Below are positions 1 to 8,617 of a stretch of DNA of 64,000 nt, piece after piece. The notes beneath the pieces were generated by a model. It had not been told where the DNA came from. It did no database searches and was given only the letters and a program-made list of their open reading frames with translations. Source of the stretch: Blautia sp. (GTDB lineage Bacteria; Bacillota; Clostridia; Lachnospirales; Lachnospiraceae). The stretch spans positions 1 to 64,000 of the forward strand of contig JAETNR010000013.1 of the NCBI GenBank assembly GCA_021772055.1, given 5' to 3'. Positions within the stretch are counted from its first letter, which is position 1, and the number at the start of each line of letters is the position of its first letter. The position numbers and the translations under genes were made by a program.

Positions 1-21
1 TTGTTCCTTTGCAACTGCCAT
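1..21 (-). CDS. start of an unidentified protein, cut by the window edge
   Basis: Seven codons on the minus strand (MAVAKEQ) follow a good ribosome binding site, AAAGGAG, eight bases before the ATG. The rest lies left of the window, so the product cannot be named. It points away from the rlmD end copy at 287-337 and has an 8-bp inverted repeat just upstream, as expected for the first gene of an integrated element. A recombinase is one possibility, but that is only a guess from context. Confidence 0.55.
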
Positions 22-40
22 AAAAAATACTCCTTTTCGA

Positions 41-66
41 TAAGAATAGTCATATCTGTATTCTTA
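41..66. promoter_or_regulatory. 8-bp dyad upstream of the partial gene
   Basis: TAAGAATA (41-48) and TATTCTTA (59-66) form an exact inverted repeat with a 10-bp spacer, about 20 bases upstream of the minus-strand start at 21. The position suits an operator. No regulator is identified. Confidence 0.3.
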
Positions 67-115
67 CCAAAAAGGAGCCATTTTTTACCAGAAACACAAA
101 CTATTTTACACTACC

Positions 116-163
116 ACAAACCGCTGGTACATGGAAAATCCCCATGCTCCAGCGGTTTGTTTT
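116..163 (+). terminator. strong hairpin followed by a short T run
   Basis: A perfect 12-bp stem (ACAAACCGCTGG, 116-127, with 149-160) continues inward with CATGG/CCATG pairing and is followed by TTTT on the plus strand. No plus-strand gene ends here within the window, so the transcript it would stop is unknown. It may belong to the integrated element. Confidence 0.45.
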
Positions 164-286
164 ACAGTTCCATATTCTTACAATTTAGCATAACTCTGCT
201 ATTTAACCATTTCGCATAACCCCGTCCCCACTTCGGAAACATATCTACATTTCAAATTCCAATAAAACACACGACCCCAACTGGCA

Positions 287-337
287 GAAACCTTTGATTT
301 ACCGGGCTTTTCTCGACAGAAGGCAGACCGTTTCAAT
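287..337 (-). repeat. second, diverged copy of the rlmD 3' end (att-like)
   Basis: Read on the minus strand this encodes IETVCLLSRKAR and a stop. The resident rlmD ends VETVALLTKKAR and a stop, which includes the family's catalytic Glu. Bases 287-311 are identical to 1477-1501 (25 bp, covering the stop and sequence just after it), and the coding part then diverges mostly at tolerated positions. This is the pattern left when a mobile element integrates into a gene end and brings its own replacement end. The copy is about 1.19 kb from the resident end, with only the HEPN gene between. Confidence 0.7.
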
Positions 338-409
338 ATTCCCCTAAACTTTTATTTTATATTGCATAGCGAAAGTACGCCCTGCACATTTAGGGTGGGG
401 TAACGGTTT

Positions 410-1315
410 TTACTTTTCTCCAAACATAAACTCTATAACACTCAGTGCATTCAAAATCTGTATACATTCATATCTTTCAACGCTTCTGTTCATTCGACCA
501 TGCATTAACCAATTTCTATTCAAATACGGAGGTTCGATGCCATTTTCGAACTTGTATGAACCATCTATAAATATCCTATTCAAATATGCTATTAACGAAG
601 GATACATTTCCAAAAAGTATATTTTCTTTGACATGAACCCTCGTTTTTCGCTAAGCTGTCTAAAATCCTCCGCCTTTTGATTTGCAAAACCCTCATTAGA
701 ATATTTAACTTTGTAACTCATACGTTGGTTTGGAAAATCAACTAATTTATTCACCCTATTATCAAGTAATGCAAGCAAGTACATAGCTGCAGTCATATAA
801 TCTTCATTTTCAAAAGCCCGCATACCATTCTTAAAATATAACTGTATCTCGTTCGAAACGTACTTTTCCTGCAACCCCTCTATAATCATATCAAGAATTA
901 CAATATCTTCTCCGTCAAAAAACTCTGCTACCTTTGCTTCCCCTTCACATAATAATTGTTCCCAATTCTTAATATCGGCAGGATTTGAATGCTCAGAAAT
1001 AACCCATCCATTTTTCCCGAACTTTTCACTCCACTCAATCTCAGCCCTATATTTTTCTTCAAATTCAGATTCAGTTAAACCTTCATTTTCTCTGACCTCT
1101 TGCTCATAATTTTTAAGCATTTCTGCCAGCTTTAAAAGCCCCGGCATATTGTTAAGCGACTTTTTCCATTCATTTAGTTTGTCACTGAGTTCTTGAAATT
1201 TTGCCAATGCTTCTGGAGATATCGCTTTTGTAACATTTTTATATAATTCCTCTTGCTTTTTAACTAGCTCAAGCGCTTTCTTGTACTCCTGTGAATTCTC
1301 ATAATTATTACTCAT
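410..1315 (-). CDS. HEPN-type protein, candidate defence ribonuclease
   Basis: A 301-residue soluble protein with no signal or membrane segment. The N-terminal ~90 residues are charged and helical, probably coiled coil. The C-terminal region is all-helical and carries RNWLMH at about residues 267-272. This fits the HEPN ribonuclease motif (Arg, a polar residue, three residues, His), and the adjoining HGR and helical tail also look like HEPN proteins of abortive infection and toxin systems. The gene is visibly richer in A+T than its neighbours, has a weak ribosome binding site, and lies alone between two copies of the rlmD 3' end, all signs of horizontal transfer. No antitoxin-like partner is visible in the 400 bases after it. 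A defence role is inferred from the motif and the location; I do not recognise the exact family. Confidence 0.6.
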   Translation of the reverse strand: MSNNYENSQEYKKALELVKKQEELYKNVTKAISPEALAKFQELSDKLNEWKKSLNNMPGLLKLAEMLKNYEQEVRENEGLTESEFEEKYRAEIEWSEKFGKNGWVISEHSNPADIKNWEQLLCEGEAKVAEFFDGEDIVILDMIIEGLQEKYVSNEIQLYFKNGMRAFENEDYMTAAMYLLALLDNRVNKLVDFPNQRMSYKVKYSNEGFANQKAEDFRQLSEKRGFMSKKIYFLEMYPSLIAYLNRIFIDGSYKFENGIEPPYLNRNWLMHGRMNRSVERYECIQILNALSVIEFMFGEK

Positions 1316-1413
1316 CTTCTCATACCCATAATATAAACTATCTTTTGCGAAAAAGTATCCCTTTTGCCAAAATGTATATCACTTGTCCCAAAATATATAT
1401 CCCCGGGGTAAAT

Positions 1414-1444
1414 CAGTTTCCGCATTGCCATTCTGCGGAAACTG
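1414..1444 (-). other. 11-bp hairpin downstream of rlmD
   Basis: CAGTTTCCGCA (1414-1424) pairs exactly with TGCGGAAACTG (1434-1444) across a 9-base loop. It lies 45 bases past the rlmD stop, between it and the HEPN start. It could terminate rlmD transcription, but no T run follows on the minus strand. Confidence 0.35.
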
Positions 1445-1476
1445 AAACACACATCCATTTTTGCCCCAAATCAGCG

Positions 1477-1527
1477 GAAACCTTTGATTTACCGGGCTTT
1501 TTTCGTCAGCAGAGCGACTGTTTCAAC
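1477..1527 (-). repeat. resident rlmD 3' end, partner of the copy at 287-337
   Basis: This contains the last 13 codons of rlmD, the stop and 12 bases beyond. It shares a 25-bp exact core (1477-1501) with 287-311. Together the two copies frame the HEPN gene like attachment sites of an integrated island. Confidence 0.65.
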
Positions 1528-2856
1528 ATGAACGGTATTCCCAAACTGATCCACAACGCAGACCTTCTTCAGTTCATATCCATTCCCGCACAGATATTTC
1601 AGATCCCTGGCCAGAGTTGCACTGTCACAGCTTACGTAGACCACCCGTTTGGGCTGCATTTTCAAAATAGTATCCAGAAGCACTCCATCGCAGCCTTTTC
1701 TTGGCGGGTCTACCACGATTACGTCTGCGTATACGCCGTTTTTCTCATACTCCCGGGGCAGGACTTCTTCGGCTTTTCCCACAAAAAACTCTGTATTCTG
1801 TATTTGATTCAATGCGGCGTTCCGCTGGGCATCCTCGATGGCGGCGGGGACGATCTCCACGCCTCTTACAAACTTCGCCTGCTGTGCCAGGAAAAGGGAA
1901 ATGGTTCCAATTCCGCAGTAAAGATCCCATACGGTTTCCGCTCCGTGAAGATCTGCGTATTCCAGAACTTTGGCGTATAGCTTTCCTGTTTGCCTGGGGT
2001 TTACCTGGTAAAAGGACAGCGGAGAAATCTGATAGGAAATCTCTCCGATTTTGTCCGTGATATATGGGCTGCCCCATAAAAGATGCAGTTCGTCACCGAG
2101 AATGACATTGCTTCTGCTGCGATTTATATTCAAAGTAATGCTGGTCATCCCCGGAATCTCCCGAAGGGTTTCCACCAGTTTTTCACAATTTGGCAGGCTT
2201 TTTCCATTGGCAATGATGCACACCATGACCTCTCCTGTAAAGAATCCGTACCGGATGAGTATATGCCGTACAAGTCCTTTTCCTGTTATTTCGTCATAAG
2301 GCTCCACGCCGTATGTCTCCATATAGGAAATCACCCGGTCCAGAACCTCTTTATTCTCCGGGACACCAAGTGCACACTCCCGATTTTCAATGATAGTATG
2401 GGTTCTTCCTGCGTAAAATCCGGTGATGATTCGTCCCTCTTTGTTTTTTCCTACCGGGAACTGGGCTTTGTTCCGGTAATGGTAGGGTTCTTCCATTCCA
2501 ATGACAGGCTCCATGGGAATTTCTTTAAATCCGCCGATACGCTCCAGGTGGCCGCGCACCTTTGCTTCTTTAAATACAAGCTGCTGCTCATAAGAAAGCT
2601 CCTGGATCTGGCAGCCGCCGCACTGGCGGGCATAAGCGCATTTCGGTTCTACACGGTAGGGGGATGGCTTCAAAACTTCCAGAAGCCTTGCATACCCATA
2701 ATTCTTCTTAGCTTTCATTATTTTGGCGCGCACAGTGTCGCCGATCACTGCGTCTTTCACAAAGACGGTGAAGCCATCCGCTTTACCGATGCCTTCACCG
2801 TCAATTCCGCAGTCTTCTATTTCCAACGTGATTACGTCATTTTTACGAAATTCCAT
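1489..2856 (-). CDS. rlmD: 23S rRNA (uracil-5)-methyltransferase, RlmD/RumA type
   Basis: Makes 5-methyluridine in 23S rRNA using S-adenosylmethionine. Residues 1-60 form a TRAM RNA-binding domain. Cys73, Cys79 and Cys82 plus a later Cys near 162 fit the iron-sulfur cluster of this family. The SAM-binding loop DLYCGIGT lies near 306, the VDPPRKG motif follows, the nucleophile is Cys410 in YVSCDS, and the general base is Glu about 445 in HVET. Length 455 is normal. TrmA-like tRNA enzymes are related, but the Cys cluster and TRAM domain favour a RumA-type rRNA enzyme. It is the last gene of a minus-strand run after yhaM (5-base gap). Its 3' end appears to be an integration target. Confidence 0.88.
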   Translation of the reverse strand: MEFRKNDVITLEIEDCGIDGEGIGKADGFTVFVKDAVIGDTVRAKIMKAKKNYGYARLLEVLKPSPYRVEPKCAYARQCGGCQIQELSYEQQLVFKEAKVRGHLERIGGFKEIPMEPVIGMEEPYHYRNKAQFPVGKNKEGRIITGFYAGRTHTIIENRECALGVPENKEVLDRVISYMETYGVEPYDEITGKGLVRHILIRYGFFTGEVMVCIIANGKSLPNCEKLVETLREIPGMTSITLNINRSRSNVILGDELHLLWGSPYITDKIGEISYQISPLSFYQVNPRQTGKLYAKVLEYADLHGAETVWDLYCGIGTISLFLAQQAKFVRGVEIVPAAIEDAQRNAALNQIQNTEFFVGKAEEVLPREYEKNGVYADVIVVDPPRKGCDGVLLDTILKMQPKRVVYVSCDSATLARDLKYLCGNGYELKKVCVVDQFGNTVHVETVALLTKKAR

Positions 2857-2861
2857 AGAAA

Positions 2862-3809
2862 TTAAAAGTCTCCTGTTCTTCTTAAATTGGATTCAAACAG
2901 CCGGTTGTACCCAAGCCATTCCTTCTTTCCCTTGTCTGCGGCAAAAATTTCTGTCAGGGTTTCCATTCTGGCATCTGTATTATCTGCCAGATTCAGGGCA
3001 ACTGCCTCTGCAAGGGCAGGTTTCTTCGGAGAACCGTACTCCAGCTCACCATGATGTGCCAGGATACAGTGCACAAGCTGATTCTCCAGATCCTGGGGAA
3101 AATCCGGGATTTCCTTTGCCAGATCGTGAATCATCTGCGCGCCGATGATAATGTGCCCCAGGAGCTGTCCTTCATCTGTATAATCATTCTGGGGGAAAGA
3201 GGAAAGTTCTTTTGTTTTTCCCACATCGTGAAGCAGTGCTGCTGTGATAAGCAGATCTCTTTTTAACAGAGGATATGCCCCTGCCATATAGTCACAAAGC
3301 CTTGTAACGCTTAAAGTATGCTCCATCAGGCCTCCAATAAAGCCATGATGCACTGTCTTGGCTGCAGAATGGCCTTCAAAGGATTTGAGAAATTCCTCAT
3401 CCTCCACAAACAGTTTCTTTAAAAGTGCCAGAAGGTATGGATTTTTCACACTGTCAATGATTCCTCTCAGCTGGCTGTACATATCATCCGTACTGTTTTC
3501 GCTCACAGGAAGATAATCTGCAGGGTTATATTCTCCCTCCCCTGCTTTGCGGACTCTTTTTACATTCAGCTGCATAGCCCCTGCAAAGCTGGTTACATCT
3601 CCCACAACCTCTATGTAGTCCAGCGCATCGAAGTCATCAATCCCCAAAGAATTGGGATCCCATATCTTCCCGTCCAGCATACCGGTCTTATCCTGAAGGA
3701 TAATACTGTCATAAGGTTTCCCGTTTTTCGTCACAGCAGATTGTCTCTGCTTGCATAAATAAATTCCGTTAATTCTGTCGCCTTCATGCAATTCGTTAAT
3801 AAAACGCAT
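2862..3809 (-). CDS. yhaM: 3'-5' exoribonuclease YhaM
   Basis: A 315-residue cytoplasmic RNase of the Firmicute YhaM family, which trims RNA 3' ends. Residues 10-90 form an OB-fold nucleic-acid-binding domain. The metal-dependent HD domain follows, with His164 in LMEHTLS, His194-Asp195 in LLHDVGK, and later His residues in LGHI and AHHGELEYG. The start follows AAAGG. It lies between the HtrA-like gene (15-base gap) and rlmD (5-base gap), so it is probably cotranscribed with both. Confidence 0.9.
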   Translation of the reverse strand: MRFINELHEGDRINGIYLCKQRQSAVTKNGKPYDSIILQDKTGMLDGKIWDPNSLGIDDFDALDYIEVVGDVTSFAGAMQLNVKRVRKAGEGEYNPADYLPVSENSTDDMYSQLRGIIDSVKNPYLLALLKKLFVEDEEFLKSFEGHSAAKTVHHGFIGGLMEHTLSVTRLCDYMAGAYPLLKRDLLITAALLHDVGKTKELSSFPQNDYTDEGQLLGHIIIGAQMIHDLAKEIPDFPQDLENQLVHCILAHHGELEYGSPKKPALAEAVALNLADNTDARMETLTEIFAADKGKKEWLGYNRLFESNLRRTGDF

Positions 3810-3824
3810 CTTTATTCTGCCTTT

Positions 3825-5168
3825 CTATTTCTGTTCTACTGTTAATGTATATTCTATTTCTACAAATTCCCCTTCCGCACCGCGCCTGCAGAGCTTCAGC
3901 TTCTGACTGGAGCCAATGGGAAGCTTCTGCAGCTCCGTCATATAAGACTGCATATCCTTCATTTCTTTTCCGTTCAGCTCCGTAATGATGTCGCCGCTCT
4001 GAACACCTGTGATCATTGCCGGGGAATCCGTTTCCACACTATTGACATAGATTCCCTCCGGAATGCCCATATTCCTGACCTGAGCCTCGGAAATACTGCT
4101 TCCACGGATACCGAAATAACGCAGTGCATCCTCATTGGAAAGGCTCTCTATCAGCGGGCGAAGCTGTGCAATGGAAACCGCTTTGAGAATGTTTTCATCT
4201 TCCTTTGTCCGGACGATCATTCCCACGATTTCCCCCTCCATATTAATGAGTACGCCGCTGCTCTCCTGGCTTCCCATGATATTGGTTCCAAGAAGCGTAT
4301 ATTCGCAATCCGCAGCGGTCATCTTGCCTAATACAGATGTGACCAGGCCGTAGATAACAGAGCCAAAATCGCCGGACGGGCTTCCGATAGCCACCACCGG
4401 CTTTTCATTGTGCAGGCTATAGCTGTCACTTAGAGAAGCTACATAAATATCCTCACGATCCTCTTCTGAAAGATAAGACACAGGTACACGCACCACAGCC
4501 ACTCCGGTTCTGGAATCTGCTTTGCAGAGGATCCCGTCCACAGCAGTTCCGTTACAAAACGTAACCCGGATCACTTCCGCACTTTCCAGTCCTTTATAAT
4601 TGGTCAAAATGTAAAGGTCCGTCCCGCTGTTTAAGAATACCACGCCCTCCTCAACCCCATAGGAAAAAAAAGAATCATCCAAAAGATCCGAATCGTCACT
4701 AAGGCCGGATACTCTTACCATGGCTTTCATGGGTTCCTGGGAAATCTCAAGAGCCTCCTGATAAGCGCCCTCATAAATCGCTATATAAGAGCCTGCTGCC
4801 GTTGTCTCTTCTTCACCGGAAGCATCTTCCGGCACAAAATCCTGACCGGCTTCATCTTCAGATATCTCTGCCTGACTCTTTTCCTGCGTCTCCTCATCGG
4901 ATACTACACCGTTCCCGACAGGGCCCGGTTTCGCACCGGAAAGAGAAACATCCTCTTTTTCCACAAATCTATTTTCAGCAACAGGAGTCAGTAAGGTAAA
5001 AGCCACTGCAGCACAGCATCCAAAAATCAGCCCTGCTGCTGCTGCCGCCGCTCCCCGCTTTACATAATATCTCAGATTCAGCGGTTTTCTCTTGATCGTC
5101 TCCCTCATAAATAAATAGTCATCCGGTTTTTGTTCATTTTCTGTTGTGTGAGGATCTTTTTCTGCCAT
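3825..5168 (-). CDS. membrane-anchored HtrA-like protein with PDZ domain, probably not a protease
   Basis: The 447 residues read as a cytoplasmic N-terminus, one membrane segment (about 38-61), an acidic Ser/Glu-rich linker (about 70-125), a trypsin-like S1C domain (about 140-340) and a PDZ domain (about 365-445, GIYVNSVETDSPA). In the HtrA fold the catalytic His should follow VTNN; here the stretch reads ILTNYKG, with Lys192. The Asp of DxxSDxA is replaced by Gly222 in DSRTGVAVV. Only the Ser is kept (Ser303, QESSGVL). The frame is continuous, so this is not a frameshift. I infer a pseudoprotease that may bind envelope proteins through the PDZ domain. The ATG has a good AGGAG site. First gene of the run with yhaM and rlmD. 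Confidence 0.75.
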   Translation of the reverse strand: MAEKDPHTTENEQKPDDYLFMRETIKRKPLNLRYYVKRGAAAAAAGLIFGCCAAVAFTLLTPVAENRFVEKEDVSLSGAKPGPVGNGVVSDEETQEKSQAEISEDEAGQDFVPEDASGEEETTAAGSYIAIYEGAYQEALEISQEPMKAMVRVSGLSDDSDLLDDSFFSYGVEEGVVFLNSGTDLYILTNYKGLESAEVIRVTFCNGTAVDGILCKADSRTGVAVVRVPVSYLSEEDREDIYVASLSDSYSLHNEKPVVAIGSPSGDFGSVIYGLVTSVLGKMTAADCEYTLLGTNIMGSQESSGVLINMEGEIVGMIVRTKEDENILKAVSIAQLRPLIESLSNEDALRYFGIRGSSISEAQVRNMGIPEGIYVNSVETDSPAMITGVQSGDIITELNGKEMKDMQSYMTELQKLPIGSSQKLKLCRRGAEGEFVEIEYTLTVEQK

Positions 5169-5317
5169 ATGTATTTCTCCTGATAAAACTGATAATCTGA
5201 AGTCTAGTTTAACAAATACTTATGAACTTTCTATGAATGTTTCTTTATTTTTTCCCTTTTATTTTACAAGTATCTCATACTTTCTCAAATCCCCTCATTT
5301 TTTCCGGCAGATTTCTC

Positions 5318-5417
5318 GCTACATTTCATGGGGTGGTGAAGGGAGGAACGTACGCCTGTCTATGTGGGCTGCATTTGCAGGAGCCCGTTCCTCCCTTCCA
5401 CCCACATAAAATGTAAC
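5318..5417. mobile_element. short MITE-like element, copy A, with 8-bp target duplication
   Basis: A 100-bp non-coding element whose ends are inverted repeats (GCTACATTTCATGGGGTGG on the left; GTTACATTTTATGTGGGTGG as complement of the right end), continuing with a GAAGGGAGGAACG arm. It is flanked by a perfect 8-bp direct repeat, GATTTCTC, at 5310-5317 and 5418-5425. Compared with copy B it lacks the centre and part of the right arm, so it is a deletion derivative. It fills much of the 356-base divergent gap between the HtrA-like gene and mutS2, together with the mutS2 promoter. No ORF is inside. Confidence 0.75.
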
Positions 5418-5444
5418 GATTTCTCCTTTCCAACAATTTTTTCC

Positions 5445-5473
5445 TTTTCAATATACTCCAAATCATGTAAAAT
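5445..5473 (+). promoter_or_regulatory. mutS2 promoter candidate
   Basis: TTTTCA (5445-5450), a 17-bp spacer and TAAAAT (5468-5473) lie about 50 bases upstream of the mutS2 start. The adjacent MITE-like element ends about 28 bases upstream of the -35 box. Confidence 0.5.
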
Positions 5474-5524
5474 GAATAGTAGAAAAAAACAAAACAGCAT
5501 TTTTTTTATCAATCAGGAGAAATC

Positions 5525-7903
5525 ATGAACACAAAAGCATTAAACGCATTAGAATATTACAAAATTATTCAGAAGCTTACGGATAAAGCCTCCTCCTCCA
5601 TGGGCAAGGAGCTTTGCAGGAAGCTCACCCCATACACAGACCTTGATCAGATTCGTTCCATGCAGACACAGACCAGGGATGCTTTAAGCCGTCTCTTTAA
5701 AAAAGGCAATCTCTCTTTCGGAAGCGTAAAGGACGTCCGGGGTTCCTTGAAACGTCTGGAGATCGGCAGTTCTCTTGGAATCGTGGAAATCCTTTCTATC
5801 TGCAGCCTGCTGGAGAATGTCAGCCGGGTAAAGGCTTACTCACGAAGTGACCGAAGCGATATGCCGGGGGATTCCTTGGACAGCCTGTTTGACTGCCTGG
5901 AGCCCCTTACGCCTCTCACAATGGAAATCCGCCGCTGCATCCTTTCGGAGGAGGAGCTGAGTGATGATGCAAGTCCCACCCTTCGCCAGATTCGAAGGGG
6001 AATGAAGCAGATCAATGACCGGATCCACACCCAGCTTTCCGGTATGCTGAACGGGGGCGCACGTACTTATCTGCAGGATTCTGTCATTACTATGCGCAAC
6101 GGCCGCTACTGTATTCCTGTAAAAGCAGAATACAAAGGTCAGGTTCCCGGCATGATCCATGACCAGTCTTCCACAGGCTCCACTCTTTTCATCGAGCCCA
6201 TGGCCATTGTAAAATTAAATAATGATATGCGCCAGTTAGAACTTGAGGAACAGAAAGAGATCGAAGTTATCCTTGCTTCCTTAAGTGAACAGATTGCCCT
6301 TGACAGGGAGGCTGTGGCACTTGACCTGGAAACCATGGTAGATCTGGACTTTATTTTTGCCCGCGCTTCTCTTGCCATGGAAATGAACGCCAGTGAACCC
6401 CTCTTTAATGAAGAAGGGCGCATTCATCTGAAAAAGGCCCGCCATCCTCTTATTGATAAGAAAAAAGCGGTTCCTATTGATGTACGCCTTGGGGAAGACT
6501 TCGACCTCCTTGTAGTAACAGGTCCCAATACCGGCGGCAAAACCGTTTCCCTGAAAACTGTGGGACTGCTTACCCTCATGGGACAGTCCGGGCTCCATAT
6601 TCCTGCAAATGACCGCTCCGATCTTGCTATTTTCCATGAAGTTTACGCGGATATCGGGGACGAACAGAGTATCGAGCAATCCTTAAGTACCTTCTCCTCT
6701 CATATGACCAATGTGGTGTCCTTTTTAAATAAGGCAGATGACCGTTCTCTGGTATTGTTTGACGAGCTTGGCGCAGGTACAGATCCCACGGAGGGCGCTG
6801 CCCTTGCCATTGCCATTCTCTCAAGCCTTCACGACCAGGGAATCCGCACAATGGCTACCACCCATTACAGCGAGCTGAAGGTTTACGCTCTTTCCACCCC
6901 CGGCGTGGAAAATGCCTGCTGTGAATTTGACGTGGAAACCCTTCGTCCCACTTACCGTCTGCTCATCGGCGTTCCCGGCAAGAGCAACGCATTTGCCATT
7001 TCCTCAAAACTTGGACTTCCGGATACGATCATCCAAAAGGCAAAGGAACAGATAAGCGAACAGGATGAGTCCTTTGAAGATGTACTTTCCTCCCTGGAAA
7101 ACAGCCGGGTCACCATTGAAAATGAGCGCAGGGAAGTGGAACGCTACAAAGAAGAAATCAAGCAGCTCAAAGAACAATTGGAAACCCAACAGGCAAAACT
7201 GGAAGAGCGCAAAGAACGCATGATCCGCCAGGCCAGCGAGGAAGCACACGCCATTCTGCGGGAAACCAAGGAATATGCAGACCAGACCATGAAGCTTTTC
7301 CACAAATTCCAGAAGGACCACGTAGACACTGCCGCAGTAGAAAAAGAGCGCCAGAATCTCCGTCAGCGCATGTCCAATGCAGAAAAAAATATCGTCCTGA
7401 AGCCTGAAACTAAAAAGCCCAAAAAAGAACTCACCCCCAAAGACCTGCGCCTTGGCGAGTCCGTGAAGGTTCTCAGCATGAACCTGAAAGGAACCGTCAG
7501 CAGTCATCCTGATTCCAAAGGGTATCTTTTCGTACAAATGGGAATTATCCGTTCCAAGGTCCATATTTCTGACCTGGAGCTTGCCGAAGAACCGTCAGTA
7601 ACCAGCCCGGCTCTTTCCCGTACAGGGGCAGGCAAAATACGCATGTCCAAATCATCCAGCATTTCCACAGAGATCAATCTTCTTGGGAAGACAGTGGATG
7701 AGGCTGTTGCAGAGCTGGACAAGTATCTGGATGACGCATACCTGGCGCATCTGAAATCCGTCCGGATCGTTCACGGCAAAGGCACCGGCGCCCTCAGAAA
7801 AGGGATCCACAATTACCTGCGCCATCAGAAGCATGTGGATTCCTTCCATCTTGCAGAGTTTGGCGAGGGAGACGCAGGCGTAACGATCGTGGACTTTAAA
7901 TAA
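5525..7903 (+). CDS. mutS2: MutS2 family ATPase/nuclease
   Basis: A MutS-family ATPase without the mismatch-recognition domain. MutS2 acts on recombination intermediates in some bacteria and on collided ribosomes in Bacillus; which applies here is unknown. Walker A is TGPNTGGKT (about 331-340), Walker B is LVLFDELGAGTDP, and a long charged coiled coil spans roughly 520-640. The C-terminal Smr nuclease domain (about 715-792) has HGKGTGALR; its usual DLRG/DLHG start reads INLLG. Length 792 is typical. The ATG follows AGGAGAAATC. It leads a plus-strand run with the two-component genes, which start 12 bases after its stop. Confidence 0.93.
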   Translation: MNTKALNALEYYKIIQKLTDKASSSMGKELCRKLTPYTDLDQIRSMQTQTRDALSRLFKKGNLSFGSVKDVRGSLKRLEIGSSLGIVEILSICSLLENVSRVKAYSRSDRSDMPGDSLDSLFDCLEPLTPLTMEIRRCILSEEELSDDASPTLRQIRRGMKQINDRIHTQLSGMLNGGARTYLQDSVITMRNGRYCIPVKAEYKGQVPGMIHDQSSTGSTLFIEPMAIVKLNNDMRQLELEEQKEIEVILASLSEQIALDREAVALDLETMVDLDFIFARASLAMEMNASEPLFNEEGRIHLKKARHPLIDKKKAVPIDVRLGEDFDLLVVTGPNTGGKTVSLKTVGLLTLMGQSGLHIPANDRSDLAIFHEVYADIGDEQSIEQSLSTFSSHMTNVVSFLNKADDRSLVLFDELGAGTDPTEGAALAIAILSSLHDQGIRTMATTHYSELKVYALSTPGVENACCEFDVETLRPTYRLLIGVPGKSNAFAISSKLGLPDTIIQKAKEQISEQDESFEDVLSSLENSRVTIENERREVERYKEEIKQLKEQLETQQAKLEERKERMIRQASEEAHAILRETKEYADQTMKLFHKFQKDHVDTAAVEKERQNLRQRMSNAEKNIVLKPETKKPKKELTPKDLRLGESVKVLSMNLKGTVSSHPDSKGYLFVQMGIIRSKVHISDLELAEEPSVTSPALSRTGAGKIRMSKSSSISTEINLLGKTVDEAVAELDKYLDDAYLAHLKSVRIVHGKGTGALRKGIHNYLRHQKHVDSFHLAEFGEGDAGVTIVDFK

Positions 7904-7915
7904 CAGGAGAATCAT

Positions 7916-8617
7916 ATGATTTCAAAACAGAAAATATTAATTGTAGATGATGATAATAATATTGCGGAACTGATTGCTCTGTACCTCACAAAAGAATGCT
8001 TTGAAACCAGGATCGTCAATGACGGGGAACAGGCACTTAAGGAATTTCAGATTTTTCAGCCCAATCTCATCCTTTTGGATCTGATGCTGCCGGGAATCGA
8101 CGGCTATCAGGTCTGCCGGGAGATCCGCCACGTCTCTGAAGTTCCCATTATCATGCTTTCCGCCAAAAGCGAAACCTTCGACAAAGTTCTCGGACTGGAA
8201 CTTGGAGCTGATGACTATATCATCAAGCCTTTCGATTCCAAAGAACTTGTGGCAAGAGTACGGGCTGTTCTGCGCCGTTTTAAAGTCAAACAGCCTGCAG
8301 CCGCATCCAACGAAAAAGCAGTCAGCTATCCGGATCTGACCATCAACCTGACCAATTATTCTGTAACTTATATGGGAAAAAGGGTAGATATGCCCCCCAA
8401 GGAGCTGGAGCTGCTTTATTTCCTTGCCGCCTCTCCCAACCAGGTCTTTACAAGGGAACAGCTTCTGGATCATATCTGGGGCTATGAATACATCGGAGAT
8501 ACCAGGACGGTGGACGTACATATTAAGCGCCTTCGCGAGAAGATCAAAGATCATCCCCGATGGAGCATTGCCACCGTGTGGGGCATCGGTTATAAATTCG
8601 AGGTGAAACGGGAATGA
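7916..8617 (+). CDS. OmpR/PhoB-family response regulator
   Basis: Cytoplasmic transcription regulator of 233 residues. The receiver domain (1-120) has the acidic pair at Asp11-Asp13, the phosphorylated Asp55 in LLDLMLPG and Lys104 in IIKPFD. A winged-helix domain (about 135-230) binds DNA, with the typical TRTVDVHIKRLREKI recognition region. The ATG has an AGGAG site. Its stop overlaps the kinase start by four bases (ATGA), so the two are translationally coupled and form a pair. The stimulus cannot be read from sequence. Confidence 0.93.
   Translation: MISKQKILIVDDDNNIAELIALYLTKECFETRIVNDGEQALKEFQIFQPNLILLDLMLPGIDGYQVCREIRHVSEVPIIMLSAKSETFDKVLGLELGADDYIIKPFDSKELVARVRAVLRRFKVKQPAAASNEKAVSYPDLTINLTNYSVTYMGKRVDMPPKELELLYFLAASPNQVFTREQLLDHIWGYEYIGDTRTVDVHIKRLREKIKDHPRWSIATVWGIGYKFEVKRE

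Noticed and set aside
1-219. Plus-strand frame at the left edge
   Set aside because: No start signal, no family features, crosses the 116-160 hairpin, and lies opposite the real minus-strand start at 21.
3825-5168. Frameshift as explanation for the missing HtrA catalytic residues
   Set aside because: The frame is open throughout, and the flanking sequence of the fold is continuous on both sides of each substituted position.
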